Shown here in pieces: positions 23,501 to 35,500 of a stretch of 64,000 nt of DNA. The notes under the pieces are model-generated. The model was not told the origin of the DNA, did no database searches, and worked only from the letters and a program-made list of their open reading frames with translations. Source of the stretch: Aricia agestis (taxonomy: Eukaryota > Arthropoda > Insecta > Lepidoptera > Lycaenidae); assembly GCF_905147365.1 (NCBI RefSeq), contig NC_056415.1:11798001-11862000 (forward strand), given 5' to 3'. Positions within the stretch are counted from its first letter, which is position 1. Every line of letters starts with the position of its first letter. The position numbers and the translations under genes were made by a program.

Positions 23501-26500
23501 TGTACGCATCGGAAGAGAACTTTGTTCGATAGGTATATTAAATATTGCGTTTATGGAAGTGGTTTCATAACAAAAGTTGCTTTTAATTGCATAAGTTATC
23601 GAATGGTATACAAATATAATAAGAAATTTTATTGAAAAATAAACGACTTGAATATCCAACTTTGAAGGCGCATAACAAAAAAATACAAATGCTATCAAGC
23701 TGAAATTTTGAGAACACTTATTTTTTACCGTGATTTCTTTCTTTTATTAACAAAATTTGCTAATCTTTGACCTTGTCATCATCCCTATTTTAAAATGGTA
23801 TCTACAGTAAAACTATAAGGTATAATATGTGGTAGCCTACAGGCTATTTTATATTATACCTATATGTGGTACATATTATACCTTTATGCAGGTAGTATAC
23901 ACGCAGGTAAACAGGAGAAGCGGAAAAAATAGCACAGAAGTATGAAATACGCGGTGACGCAATAGTTTAAGTCTTCAAGACATTCAAATCAATTGTGGAG
24001 TCAAAAGTGCCGTAATTTTACTACAACTCCAGAAGTCCACTGTGAGTACTCCCAGTCTCAAATTCTACTGGTAAGTACATTAATTTTTTTTTTTTTTATT
24101 AAGTAAGTATTGGATTAAAATTGGTCTATTGTAAAAATAAAAAACCTTGTAAATATAAAAATACATAATACAAATTATTGCTATTACCTTTAATATTGTC
24201 CGAATGATTTCCCAATTCCACGTATTGCCATCTTTGTTCTGCATCACTAGGGAGGACTTGAGTAGAGTGTCACTTTCACGTTCGAACAAGTTGAAGAATT
24301 TCGTCTTCGTCACTTTTCTGACGGCTGCACTAGTACGAGAACTGACGCTTCTGCTCTTAACGAGGGCACTGACGTTTCTAGACGCTAAATCTGCTCTCGA
24401 GCCTACACTGTGCCTCTGCTTAGGCTCATATTCCCCATCCGATTCGTTCAAAAACTCAATACTGTTATCCTTGTAAAGCACATCTGTTTTCGGACTAGCG
24501 ACACTAGCGTTGTCTCTTTCTTTTCTACTTTTGGACGTGTTATCTCTGGTCACGAACACACCACTGCAGTATTGTATCACGTGGTCGAGGAATAGGCTGT
24601 TAGCTGCCGGACGCGCCTCCATAGTCGCGTTGAGTCGGTGTAGAGCCGCCACTGCAGCGAGGGCGGCGGGTTTGCCCGCTGCGGCCACACCCAACAAAGT
24701 GGGCAGGGCCGGCGATAACGCGCTCAGAGGGGGCGGCAGCAGCGAGTTGACGAGGTGCAGCAGTTGCCCGAGCAGTACCGTCGCCCGCACCGATATGAAC
24801 GTGTCGCTCGTCACTATCACTTCCGCCAAACCGTCGAGGAGGCCAGCCTAAGGAGTATTTTAAACCATTAAAAGATATGCGAAGTGTTTCAATACTAAGT
24901 CAAAAGGTAATAAAAACACATTAAAAAAAAATCTACACACAACAAAAGTTGTACACAACAATAAGCACACCTTTAAATTATGGGCATGTAGTTTCGCGAA
25001 CCCAGCCAATAAGTTTGCGATTTGCTTTTGTGATCGATTGCCGGCGGTTTAATAAAAATAGCCAAAATCCTATTTAAAGTTTAAGAACACACCCATAATC
25101 TTATCACACTCACCTCCAAAAAGCACTGCAGTAGGAGCGCGAGATGAACCTCAATAATATCGAGGCCGGTGGCGCTGAGGTGAGGTAGAATGGACATGCC
25201 CTCCGCCGCCACGAACCCTTCATTCAGGCGGAAAGAATCCTGAAGGAATAAGTATTATAATTATTAAAAACTAGGAAATTAATTTATAAATTAGGTGGAA
25301 AGGGGTATGAAGATTTTTATATGGAGCCTGGCCGTCCTATTTTCCGCCATTGCGATTTTCCGCGTTCACGAATATTTTTTTCAAAAATGGATTTTTTGGT
25401 TGTATTGATGTTAGCTATCCATTTTTGAAAAAAATATTCGTAAACTTGGAAAAGCACAATAGCGGTACGGTAGGTCGGCCAAATTCTTCGTACCCTTTTA
25501 TCCAAGAATTTAAAACGACGCCAAGATTATTACAGTACTTAGTTTCAAGGCCTTTCAATACAAACAACATAAAGTAAGTGTTCAAGCTCCGCAAAGAGTC
25601 TTGTGACTTTTCCAATGTCCCAGACAAAGACAAATAGATTATAGTAGCCTTATAGTTATAAGTTTCATTCATAAAGGGCATGTATTTTTGCATTTCAAGT
25701 CCCATTGAGTTACACATAAAAATCTATATACGTGAGCCAAAAACTTTGTATCCTTTTTGACGAAAAATGGGGAAACATAGGTAAATGAAATTTTGCACAG
25801 TTATAGTTTATATGGTGAAGGAGTGCATCAAGCTAAAATTATTTTGAAATTATGCTTTTATCATGCATTTTTTTAACAAATAAAACATTACACACACTAC
25901 AACTGGTACAACACATACACTAGGAAAAATGGCAGAGTGGCAAGCCTATACATACGAATTATACTCTTTTATTTATGGTTAAAGTCTGTTGACAACAAGT
26001 TGACAAATTGAAAATGGATTATAGTTTTTTTTAATTGAATCTTAGATACTATTAGACAATGCGGTCGAATTTCGACCATTGGGCGATCTCTAGTTAAATT
26101 AAATTCTTCAGTAAAGCTGAGATATTGTTACTCACTTGAAAGTCGGACGGATCAACAGCACCTAAAGCTACGGATATTTCGTCCGTCCACTCCGGCTGAG
26201 GTAGACCAACCAACTCGTAAAGGAGATCCAAAATAGCTTTCTGTAAAAAAAATTACTACTTACTAGGTTTCTATTGCAACAACACTCTGAAAAGTTTGAA
26301 TCTTGGAAAATATATTACACTAATGAAATAAATCTTCTGCTATCAAATTTATTATTATTACTAGCTGTTTGCTGGGGAAAGGCCTCCCCTTTTTCATTAC
26401 ACATGTCTCTATCCTTTGCTGTGTTTAGCCACTCTTTATCTACAGCGTCTAGTTAGTCGCGCCACCTTTTCTTGGGTCTGCCCCTGTTTCGCCGACCTTT

Positions 26501-29500
26501 CGGTAGCCATTCCATAACTAGACGCGCCCATATGTCCTGGTGAATGTGGGCGACGTGCCCTGCCCATAATATTAAATACATAAGAAAAATTTTAATTAAA
26601 CAACGGCGTATACTCACTCGAACCTCAAGGCGAGGTAGGTATAACGCGTGTACCAGAGCCCTCAAGCCCCCCGGAGCCTGCGGATGACAGAAGTGCAGCA
26701 GGCCGGGCCAGCTGCGCAACACACACAACAGCGCGAGACGACTACACGTAAAACGCATCTCACGCTCATCTCTGCAAGTGAAGAAAAGTCCATTGTATGA
26801 ATAACACACAACTTAAAAAAAAAAAAGTAAGTTGAAGGCGCCGATTTTGCTCTCTCTTTCTTTTGTGGGGCGAGGAGTGACGGTGGTACACTGAATATCG
26901 CGATCAAATGCAACAGCAACACGGCAGCAACTTTATGTTTGAATCATTATGTTGACTCTCATTCTTCAACCTAAACCTAAACAAGGTTACAAGATCCTTT
27001 TCCTAAACTTAAACTTTGCTTGTTATTTTGCACTAATGACCCGCCCCGGCTTCGCACGGGTATAAAATAGCCTATGTCACTCACTGAAAAAATGATAAAA
27101 ATTTCAAATCGATTCAGTAGTTTTGATTGATATTCATCATTACTACCCGTGGCCCGCAATAATGGCTGGTACCGCCGCTAAAGCTACGTCCCGCAATTTT
27201 TTAATCTGTAATATCTTCGAAAATATTCATTTCAATTTTAAATCTTTAAATGCTGTAAAGGGCCATATTATAGATCTACATTAAATCAACAATGTATTAA
27301 AAGTATTTAACTGAATAAGGATTAATGCCGTATTGGTTAAAATCGCTTCGAAAATTAGCCATTATTTGTAGTAAAAAGTAAATCTATACTAATATCATAA
27401 ATGCGAAAGTATCTCTAACTGTCTGTCTCGCTTTCACGCCAAAAGTACTAAACCGATTTTAATGAAATTTTGTACACAGAAAGTCTAAGGCCTGAGAAAG
27501 GACATAGGCTACTTTTTAACTGCAAAAAGGGGTTGTAAGGGGGTGAAAATGCGTAAATTTGTTCAAATTAAGTTAGTTCCAAAAATTCATAATAGATGGT
27601 GCCGTGCGTCTCCTACATCGCACAAGCGCTAACTCAAACGTGTGTCTATAAGAGGTGGTAAGGATGAAGAATCCTTTTACGTTTTATTTTGAAGTATTTG
27701 AAGAGTTGATGTTCGTCTTCGACCCCACGCAACATAGGGGCGTTTTAAGTATGACGTGTCTGTCTGTCTGTAAAGTGTAAACATTGAAGCGTACCGCGGA
27801 AGCACAAACTTTGCAATTTGCAGTAATGTAGCCTACATGGTTCAACGGGAACTACATACTATAAATAATATAAGTTACTCTATGAAAGGAACTACAGCCC
27901 GCTATAAGCTGAAGTCCACGCGGATGGAGTAGCGGGCAACAGCTAGTGACAAATAAATGTTATTGTGGGATATCCAGAGAGAGACCTTTTCATTGTGTAT
28001 GTACTATCAGAGAAGTTAATTCCTATGCAAATCGGGGACCTAAGCAGTTTGGTTGCGTTACGTCAAACCCAGCTGACAGATCACAATTAACTAGTGACCG
28101 ACCGAACTTTCGGTTTCGGTTTCGGCCCGTTTCGGCCAAAAAATCTAGTATCGGCCTTAGTTTCGGTTTTGGCCAAAATATAGCCGAACCGAAACCGAAA
28201 CCGAAACTCATGCATCGTTCGGTAAACTTCGCAGCTCGAGCTTGCTTGCCAGCGAGGCCCTGGCTCAGTTCGCCACCATCTATTTAATCATGTTTTGAGA
28301 TTATGTATTCCAGATTAGTCCCAAATCAAAAATTAGCACTTCGTTTTATTTTCATTAAATTGCCTTAACTTATTTTTATCGAAATTATATTATTGAATTT
28401 TATTTCTACTATAAAAGCAGGCTTATTTAATATATATAACTGTTGGCAAATTACGTGCTATTTTAACAATGTTTCCCAAACAAACGAATTAGTAAATGCT
28501 ATGATAAATTGATTATATTGTGTGTGAACTTTATTTACTTAAGAATTTTGTTTGGCTCTGAGATTATAAGATATCTTAGGATATATCTTGTGAGATGTAT
28601 CTAGTTAGTCATCTCGTCTCACTCTTTTTTTTTTACACACGCAATCTCTTAGGATTTAGACCGTTCCTACCCTGCTAGAATCTTATCTAGCCCACTTCCC
28701 CGTGAGCTTCACTCTTGCGGCCCTCAGTATATTTTTCAGGTTTAGTGGCAAAAAGCCTTCTGGAGAAAAAAAATGTGACGTCAACTGCAAGTTTGCTTAG
28801 TCATTTCGTTTTGAACTTCGACCGCGGTCGTGTCCATGTCTCCCATAAAAATTATATACTGCAATTATTGATTTTGTTTTCAGTAGTACGACGTTCAGTA
28901 GTATGTCTAAGGGAGGATTCACCAATCGCACAACTTCGTTTTATAAAACTTAGTTCTCATTAAACGCGTTCCTACGGGGATCAATAAGAAAGTAAGAAAC
29001 GATATATTATAAACTACCCAAACGCGTTTATATGGCGACGTGAATCTCGTTTAGTTTGAAATATATTTTACACTAGCTGTTGCCCGCGACTTCGTCTTTA
29101 GTTTTTTAAAGACTTTAGTTTATAACGCGCGGTGTCAACAAAATTTGTGTCAAATTTAAAAACTTTTTAAAACCCTGGTAAGTGGTACCCCTCTTAGGGC
29201 CGCGCTACACCGGAATGGCAGCGCTGAAAGTGCTCGCCTCGCCGCTGCCATTCCGGTGTAGCGCGGCCCTTTATTAATCAAAATACCCAAAAACAGCTGT
29301 GCAGTGTGCACATAATCTATACTAATATTATAAATGCGAAAGTATCTCTGTCTGTCTGTCAGTCTCGCTTTCACGCCAAACGCCAAAACTACCGAACCGA
29401 TTGTAATGAAATTTTGTATACAGATAGTCTAAAGCCTGAGAAAGGACATAGGCTACTTTTTACTAGAAAAAAGGGTTGTCAGGGGGTGAAAATGCGTAAA

Positions 29501-32500
29501 TTTGTTCAAATTAAGTTAGTTCCAAAAATTCATAAATAGATGGCGCCGTGCGTCTTCTACATCGCGCTAACGCTTGCTCAAAAGTCTTTCTATAAGAGGT
29601 GGTATCATCTTACATTTAAGTTTCGATTTTTTCGATTGTTATATATATTCTACGGTATTAAATAACTCAGTACTTTATCTGTGCAGTGACGTAACCTTAA
29701 ACCTATGAATGATAAATAGTTTATGGGTAAAGTTGTGTAATTGGGGAGCTAAATAAGCTTTAAAATTTGGCATAAAATATAAAGTTTAATATAAAAAAAT
29801 GAAATACTTATTGTGTGCACACTGCACAGCTGTATTGATTTAAGGGGTACCAGGGTTTTTTTATAAAAGCTTTTGACACAAATTTTGTTGACATCGCGCT
29901 TTATAAACTGAAGTCCACGCGGACGAAGTCGCGGGCAACAGCTATAACTAATAAGTATGATTAGTTCTATGTTACAATGAAGTAAAAATAAAACGCCATC
30001 TGTTGAATCATATTAGAACTAAAATGTTCATTGCATCGATATATTTCTGGATTTTTTATAATATTATACATAAAATATACATAAAATATAGTTGTCAACT
30101 TGTCACATATATTAAAAATGCAGTAGGAGTTCTATAAGATAAGATAGATTGATTATTATTATACCAAGTGATAATATTATTAAACATAATATTCTAACGT
30201 ATTTAAAACTATAAACAAAAACATAATAACTAATAAGTATGATTAGTTCTATGTTACAATGAAGTAAAAAATAAAACGCCATCTGTTGAATCGTATTAGA
30301 ACTAAAAAGTTCATTGCATCGATATATTTCTGGATTTTTTATAATATTATACATAAAATATATTCAAGATTTTTGAAATTTTATTTTAATACACATCCAA
30401 GACCCAGAAACATTGAAAACTTTTTGTTCCGCCTGCGGGACTCGAACCCAGGACCCCCGGGATGAGCGCTGGCCACGCGCAATGCGAATTCATTTTCATC
30501 GATATTTTCATGGAAATAAGATATTTTCCCACATCAAAATGTAGCCTTAGTGTCCTATCTTAGACTCTAGAATAACTGTGTACAAAATTTCATTGCAATC
30601 GGTTCAGTAGTTTTGGCGTGAAAGCGAGACAGACAGACAGACAGACAGAGATACTTTCGCATTTATAATATTAGTATGGATTCTTCATTTAATCGCGATT
30701 AATGAATCTAAGTTTCTGTTATACGTTTGATTGATGATTTTTATACGTTTTTATCATCTTTGAGCCTTGTCACGTTGTTTTAGTAACAAATAGCAAGAAA
30801 CGATAAATAAGCTAACCAAACGCATATCTGTGAAAACTGTCAACTTAACAATTTTTTCGCATATGTTTTTCGATCTGTCATACACTACACCGACAGGACA
30901 TGTGTTTTATGAAGTTAAAACTCGAATATTGGGCGTTCAGAAGATAAAAATCGGATTTGCTGTGAATGAGACGAAACGCATCTACTTGGAATTGTATAAA
31001 AAAACGGAATAAAGTACAAAAAGTTATTCGAGTCTAAGAATAATAATATTTATGGTAAGAAATGTCGCAAAAAGTAAATAAAATTCAATGTGGTACTTTT
31101 TCTTTAGTTTAAAAAATTGTAATGTATGTTAAAAATCAATAAATTTCAGTAAATAATCGTAATTTTGAATGTTTTACCAAGTTTCGGTTTCGGTTTCGGC
31201 CGAAACTAAGAATATGGCCGAAAGTTCGGTTTCGGTTTCGGTTTCGGCTAAAACATCAGTTTCGGTCGGACACTACAATTAACATTGAATTGACATATTC
31301 GACCAAATAACGTTGGTCTGTCAATTGCATAGGAATCAACTTCCTCGATGGTACAATACTTAGTACATTATTTTCATAAATCTCGTAGGGTTCAGCCTGC
31401 GTTTGCAATGTAAGCTGAAAATAATGTAATTATTTACGACATCAGATTAGAAACCTCAAAAATAACAGTATTTCTCCACTATTTAATGACTGTTATTATA
31501 CTTATAAACCTTCATCTTTAATCACTCTATCTATAAAAGAAAACCACATCAAAATCCGTTGCGTAGTTTTAAAGATTAAAGGGAACAAAGGGACATGAGG
31601 GAAGAAAAAGCAACTTTGTTTTATACTATGTATGTTGTGATAATAATATAAAGCACAGAAAATTTGTTTTCTTCATCTAATAATAGGAATAATCTTTTCT
31701 GTGATAAATTAGTGGTATATTATCAAAAACATGTAAGTAATATGTATGCGAATTTATTTCCAAAAGTTGTTTTTTCATAGACTATTGTTAATACAGTTCA
31801 AGGTTTGATTTTGAACTAGACATAAACTGTTACTAATATGATCTGAATACATGAGCAACAATCTTTTTTACATTAACATAAAACAACTATATCAACTTAC
31901 CTGCTACTATCGGTACCAGCTGGTCGGAAGTGAAAATCACAGTATGGTGAGCTCAGGCAAGTTAGATCGATTCTAGCAGCATTACGCGAGTTTGGATCAT
32001 TGAATGTGTGAAGTAGAACACCACATAATGCTTCAGCCATTCTGGGAGTGGCACATTCAGCCAACTGTCTTGTAACCGCAGTCACTCCACCACAGGATAT
32101 GAATAAATCTGGATTCAGCACACCTTAAAACAACATAACAATAAATTGAATATGAATGTATTTACTTAAGTAGAAATAAATATACAGTTGATCTTTTAAA
32201 TAATGAAGTCATATACAGGGTGCAATTAAACCTACCTGCAAAATTTTTTTTGGGGCTAAGGTATCATTAGGTGAGTCCATTAAACCAAAAAAATAGGGTG
32301 TTAATTTTTTTACAATAACATATTTTATAGCAAAAAAAATCGATGCACAATGGTCACTTCATAAGTTAATAATAATTGCGATATTGCGACCGAGCTAGTA
32401 CATCGCGCCGCACAGATATCCAGTCGAGACCGGTTATGTTCCGGCCACACTAACGAGAAACGCCGTTAATTATCGCGTTAATTCTAAAACATGTTATAGC

Positions 32501-35500
32501 ATTATCGCCTTTACATGGCACTAATTAAAGGCGATAATGCTATAACATGTTTTAGAATTAACGCGATAATTAACGGCGTTTGACGTTAGTGTGGCCAGGG
32601 CTTTATGCGTAGGGGTAAAGCGGGGGTGACTCGCGGGGTGGGAGGCGGGAGGCCCGCGCCCCACCGCCCGCCGGTCGGCGGTCGCCGGCGACCGTTTAGT
32701 ACCACGCGCGCAGTTGTGTAGCTAACACGTAATTATTTTGTTTGTCACGGCGCCCCCGGCCCCCGCGCTTTAATTAGTGTCTGTTACAATGTACCCTAAC
32801 CACGATCGAGTGTTATGAAATGTGGAGGCATAGGTGGAGGTGCTACATTTTGAGTGGCGAAAGTTTACGCGGAACCCAGAGACTGTACGAGCAAGAAAGC
32901 GTTCCTCGTCTTCGTAACAGCTGATTGATGATTCTCGAATGCAGCAGCTGTACACCCTGAATCTGAATCGCGAGACAATCAAAGACTCGGATTATGGACA
33001 GTTCGCACTTCGCAACACCTGCACACGCATAGCCAGCCTCGAAGACATGCCTCTGACGAGGTTAAAAGTGACAAAGTTGTGCTTAACAAACTTTTAAAGA
33101 CAATGTGCAAAACGCGCTAGACTTTGCTTAGAGCAAAACGGATTGCAGTTTGAACTCGTTTGAACTATGCTAAGTGTAGACAAGATGGAAGTAAATAAGA
33201 TTTAGAGGTGGGTTGTTTTGATTTTTAATTTTAAATTAGTTGTACTGTGTACATAAGTTAATTGAATTTTTAAATACGCCTAAATGCAAAGGATGTGGTT
33301 TAGATTTATTATAAATTTCTAAAGTGCTTATTTTTCGTAATTAAAAAGTTGTAATGTTCGATTCTTTTGATGTGTATCAATTAATTTTATTCTAAACATA
33401 CCTGTCTACGTCCTTTACATTTGATACCTAAGTTCGTCAAAGTATGAAGGGAAAATTCGCAACTTATGATAATAACAAGAATGCAGTGACAGATTAGCCC
33501 TTAATGAAATTAAGCAATTGCCTAGGGCATCACGTCTGAGGGGGCACCAGAAGAGTAAAGGTTCAAAGACCGATTCTAGTTGAGATACGGATAGGGGGGC
33601 CCACAGGCATGGATTGCTTAGGGCATCAAGTAGTCTTAATCCGTCACTACAAGAATGTCAATGGAAGGGCGGGGCGGGGCCGGGCCGCGCATGTGTTCAT
33701 ATTTTGTGGTGTTTGGTAGGATAACTTTCGGAGGCTATTTCTCAAAATTTTAGTACTGAGTGATTATAAAAGAAGAAATACGTGTATTTTTATTTTTAAC
33801 AAGGATCAATATATCCAAATTTGGCAAGAAGGTTAAATTGCACACTGTATACTAATATTATAAAACGGAAGAGTTTGTTTGAACGCGCTAATCACAGGAG
33901 CTACTGGACCTATTTGAAAAATTTTTTCAGTGTTAGATAGCCCATTTATCGAGGAAGGCCATAGGCTATACACGCTCAGACTAATAGGAGCGAAGAAAAA
34001 GAGGAAAATGTGTAAAAAATGGGAGGAAATTATGTGAAAGGGCTTATCTCACGAACTACTGGAGCAATTTTTCTGTTATTTGACACAGATAAGAAGTAGA
34101 CCACTGGAGCAATTTTTCTGTTATTTGACACAGATAAGAAGTAGACCATGTGAAGGATCATAGGCTATTTTTTGTGGACTATTTCGTCTGTAAAATATCT
34201 AATTTACGCGGGCGAAGCCGTGTGGATCGTCTAGTTTCTTATATTAAGTTCATATTAAATTCTTGTTACTGCTCTAAAGTCTAGAGAGAAAGATAAGACA
34301 CAAAACATATTTATATCCTTCATAGAGTATTTATTTTAAAAAGTAATTAACATTTAAAATTAACTTACATATTTCTGCCAGTGTTGCTATAGCTGGTCTT
34401 GACAATCGATCGCCAGTTCCGTCTCCTGCACTCCCTGCCCTAGCAACAGATGCTAGACACCTAAGCAGACCTTGATCTACATAAGCAGACCTGTGTCTAC
34501 TTTGGCCCTGGTCTACTGCTCCGACCACAGCTATAATTCTCCTTACTACTCTTAAAGCTTGAGCTCTTTCCTCCTCATTACGTAACATCAAATCCATTGA
34601 CCTAGAAATTTTCGATTATAAGGCTTTTGCCACAATAAACACAAAGCAAATAATAAATGTCCAAAAATATTTATTTAATATTTTGGCTATTTAGTTATTA
34701 GTACTTAGCTAATAAAAAGTCAATTTTGTTCCACTTTCTTTCACTCTATCCAAACTATTCTAAACCTTTGCCACTCTTTGCTTTAATATATCCATGCATT
34801 TTCCACAATTTACATAGTCCAATCGCTAACCCATAGTACTTTTGTGTTTATTGCCTATCACAATTCACAACTATTTTATTAAGGGTATAGCATGTTTTGT
34901 TATGTGGTATATAGCAGGTTTTAACAATATAGATGGTAGTACTTACTGGTATAGTGCAATGGAAAAAGAAAATTACCTACCTTACTACTAAATAGGGTAA
35001 TTTCATCACATTAAATGTAGCAACATCACTCTCCGTTTTTAATAAATATCGTAGAACTCTTAAAGCAGCTGCTCTTATGACCATAGACTTATCAACTAGA
35101 CTCACACGTAGGCTGCAATACAAAAGCATTACATTTTAATAAAATATAATATGTCTTGATCTGATATTGATTCAATAAAAAAAAATGATATTTTGTATGA
35201 CTTGTACTAGAAAAGTTGAAAAAAATAAGAAATACCGAGAACATAATATATTTTTTAACATTTCAATCAACAACAGAAAGACAGAAATATATGAGTCCTT
35301 AATAAAAGGAAGATGTGACCAATATATTTCTTACCAAACCATCAACTCATCAGTGGTGAATCCCAGGTTACTTCTTTCTTCCTTTCGTAAAAGCATTACT
35401 AGGGCGTTTAGGTAGGACATTCTAAGACTATCTGAGTTTGACTTTTGCATACTTCTAAAACCTGGCTTAAAATCGGTAGGCACATTCTTGTTAGTGGGTG

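Larger units (their letters stand above)
28092..31275. mobile_element. hAT-type element, 3.18 kb, 8-bp target duplication
   Basis: Terminal repeats TAGTGACCGACCGAAC (left) and, on the complement at the right, TAGTGTCCGACCGAAAC. CAATTAAC flanks both sides (28084-28091, 31276-31283). Both ends are filled with clustered TTTCGG words in both orientations, the kind of subterminal repeats bound by hAT transposases. No transposase remnant is recognised inside; the interior is largely other repeats (Lep1-like pieces, a tRNA-SINE fragment, a hairpin MITE and a direct duplication). In the large Rictor intron between exons 5 and 6. Confidence 0.85.
28000..31355. mobile_element. MITE family B, copy 1, split by a hAT-type insertion
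   Basis: Left end TGTACTATCAGAGAAGTTAA at 28000, right end in inverted orientation closing with TCGATGGTACA at 31355. Without the inserted hAT element and one duplicated target, the MITE is about 164 bp. A second copy lies at 58988-59762. Confidence 0.75.

Noticed and set aside
24204..24851. Several + strand frames of 60-113 aa
   Set aside because: Antisense to the 660-nt Rictor exon 9.
25415..25717. 100-aa reverse-strand frame (MCNSMGLEMQKY...)
   Set aside because: It runs through the palindrome at 25368-25441 in a Rictor intron, and its end repeats a neighbouring frame; no homology recognised.
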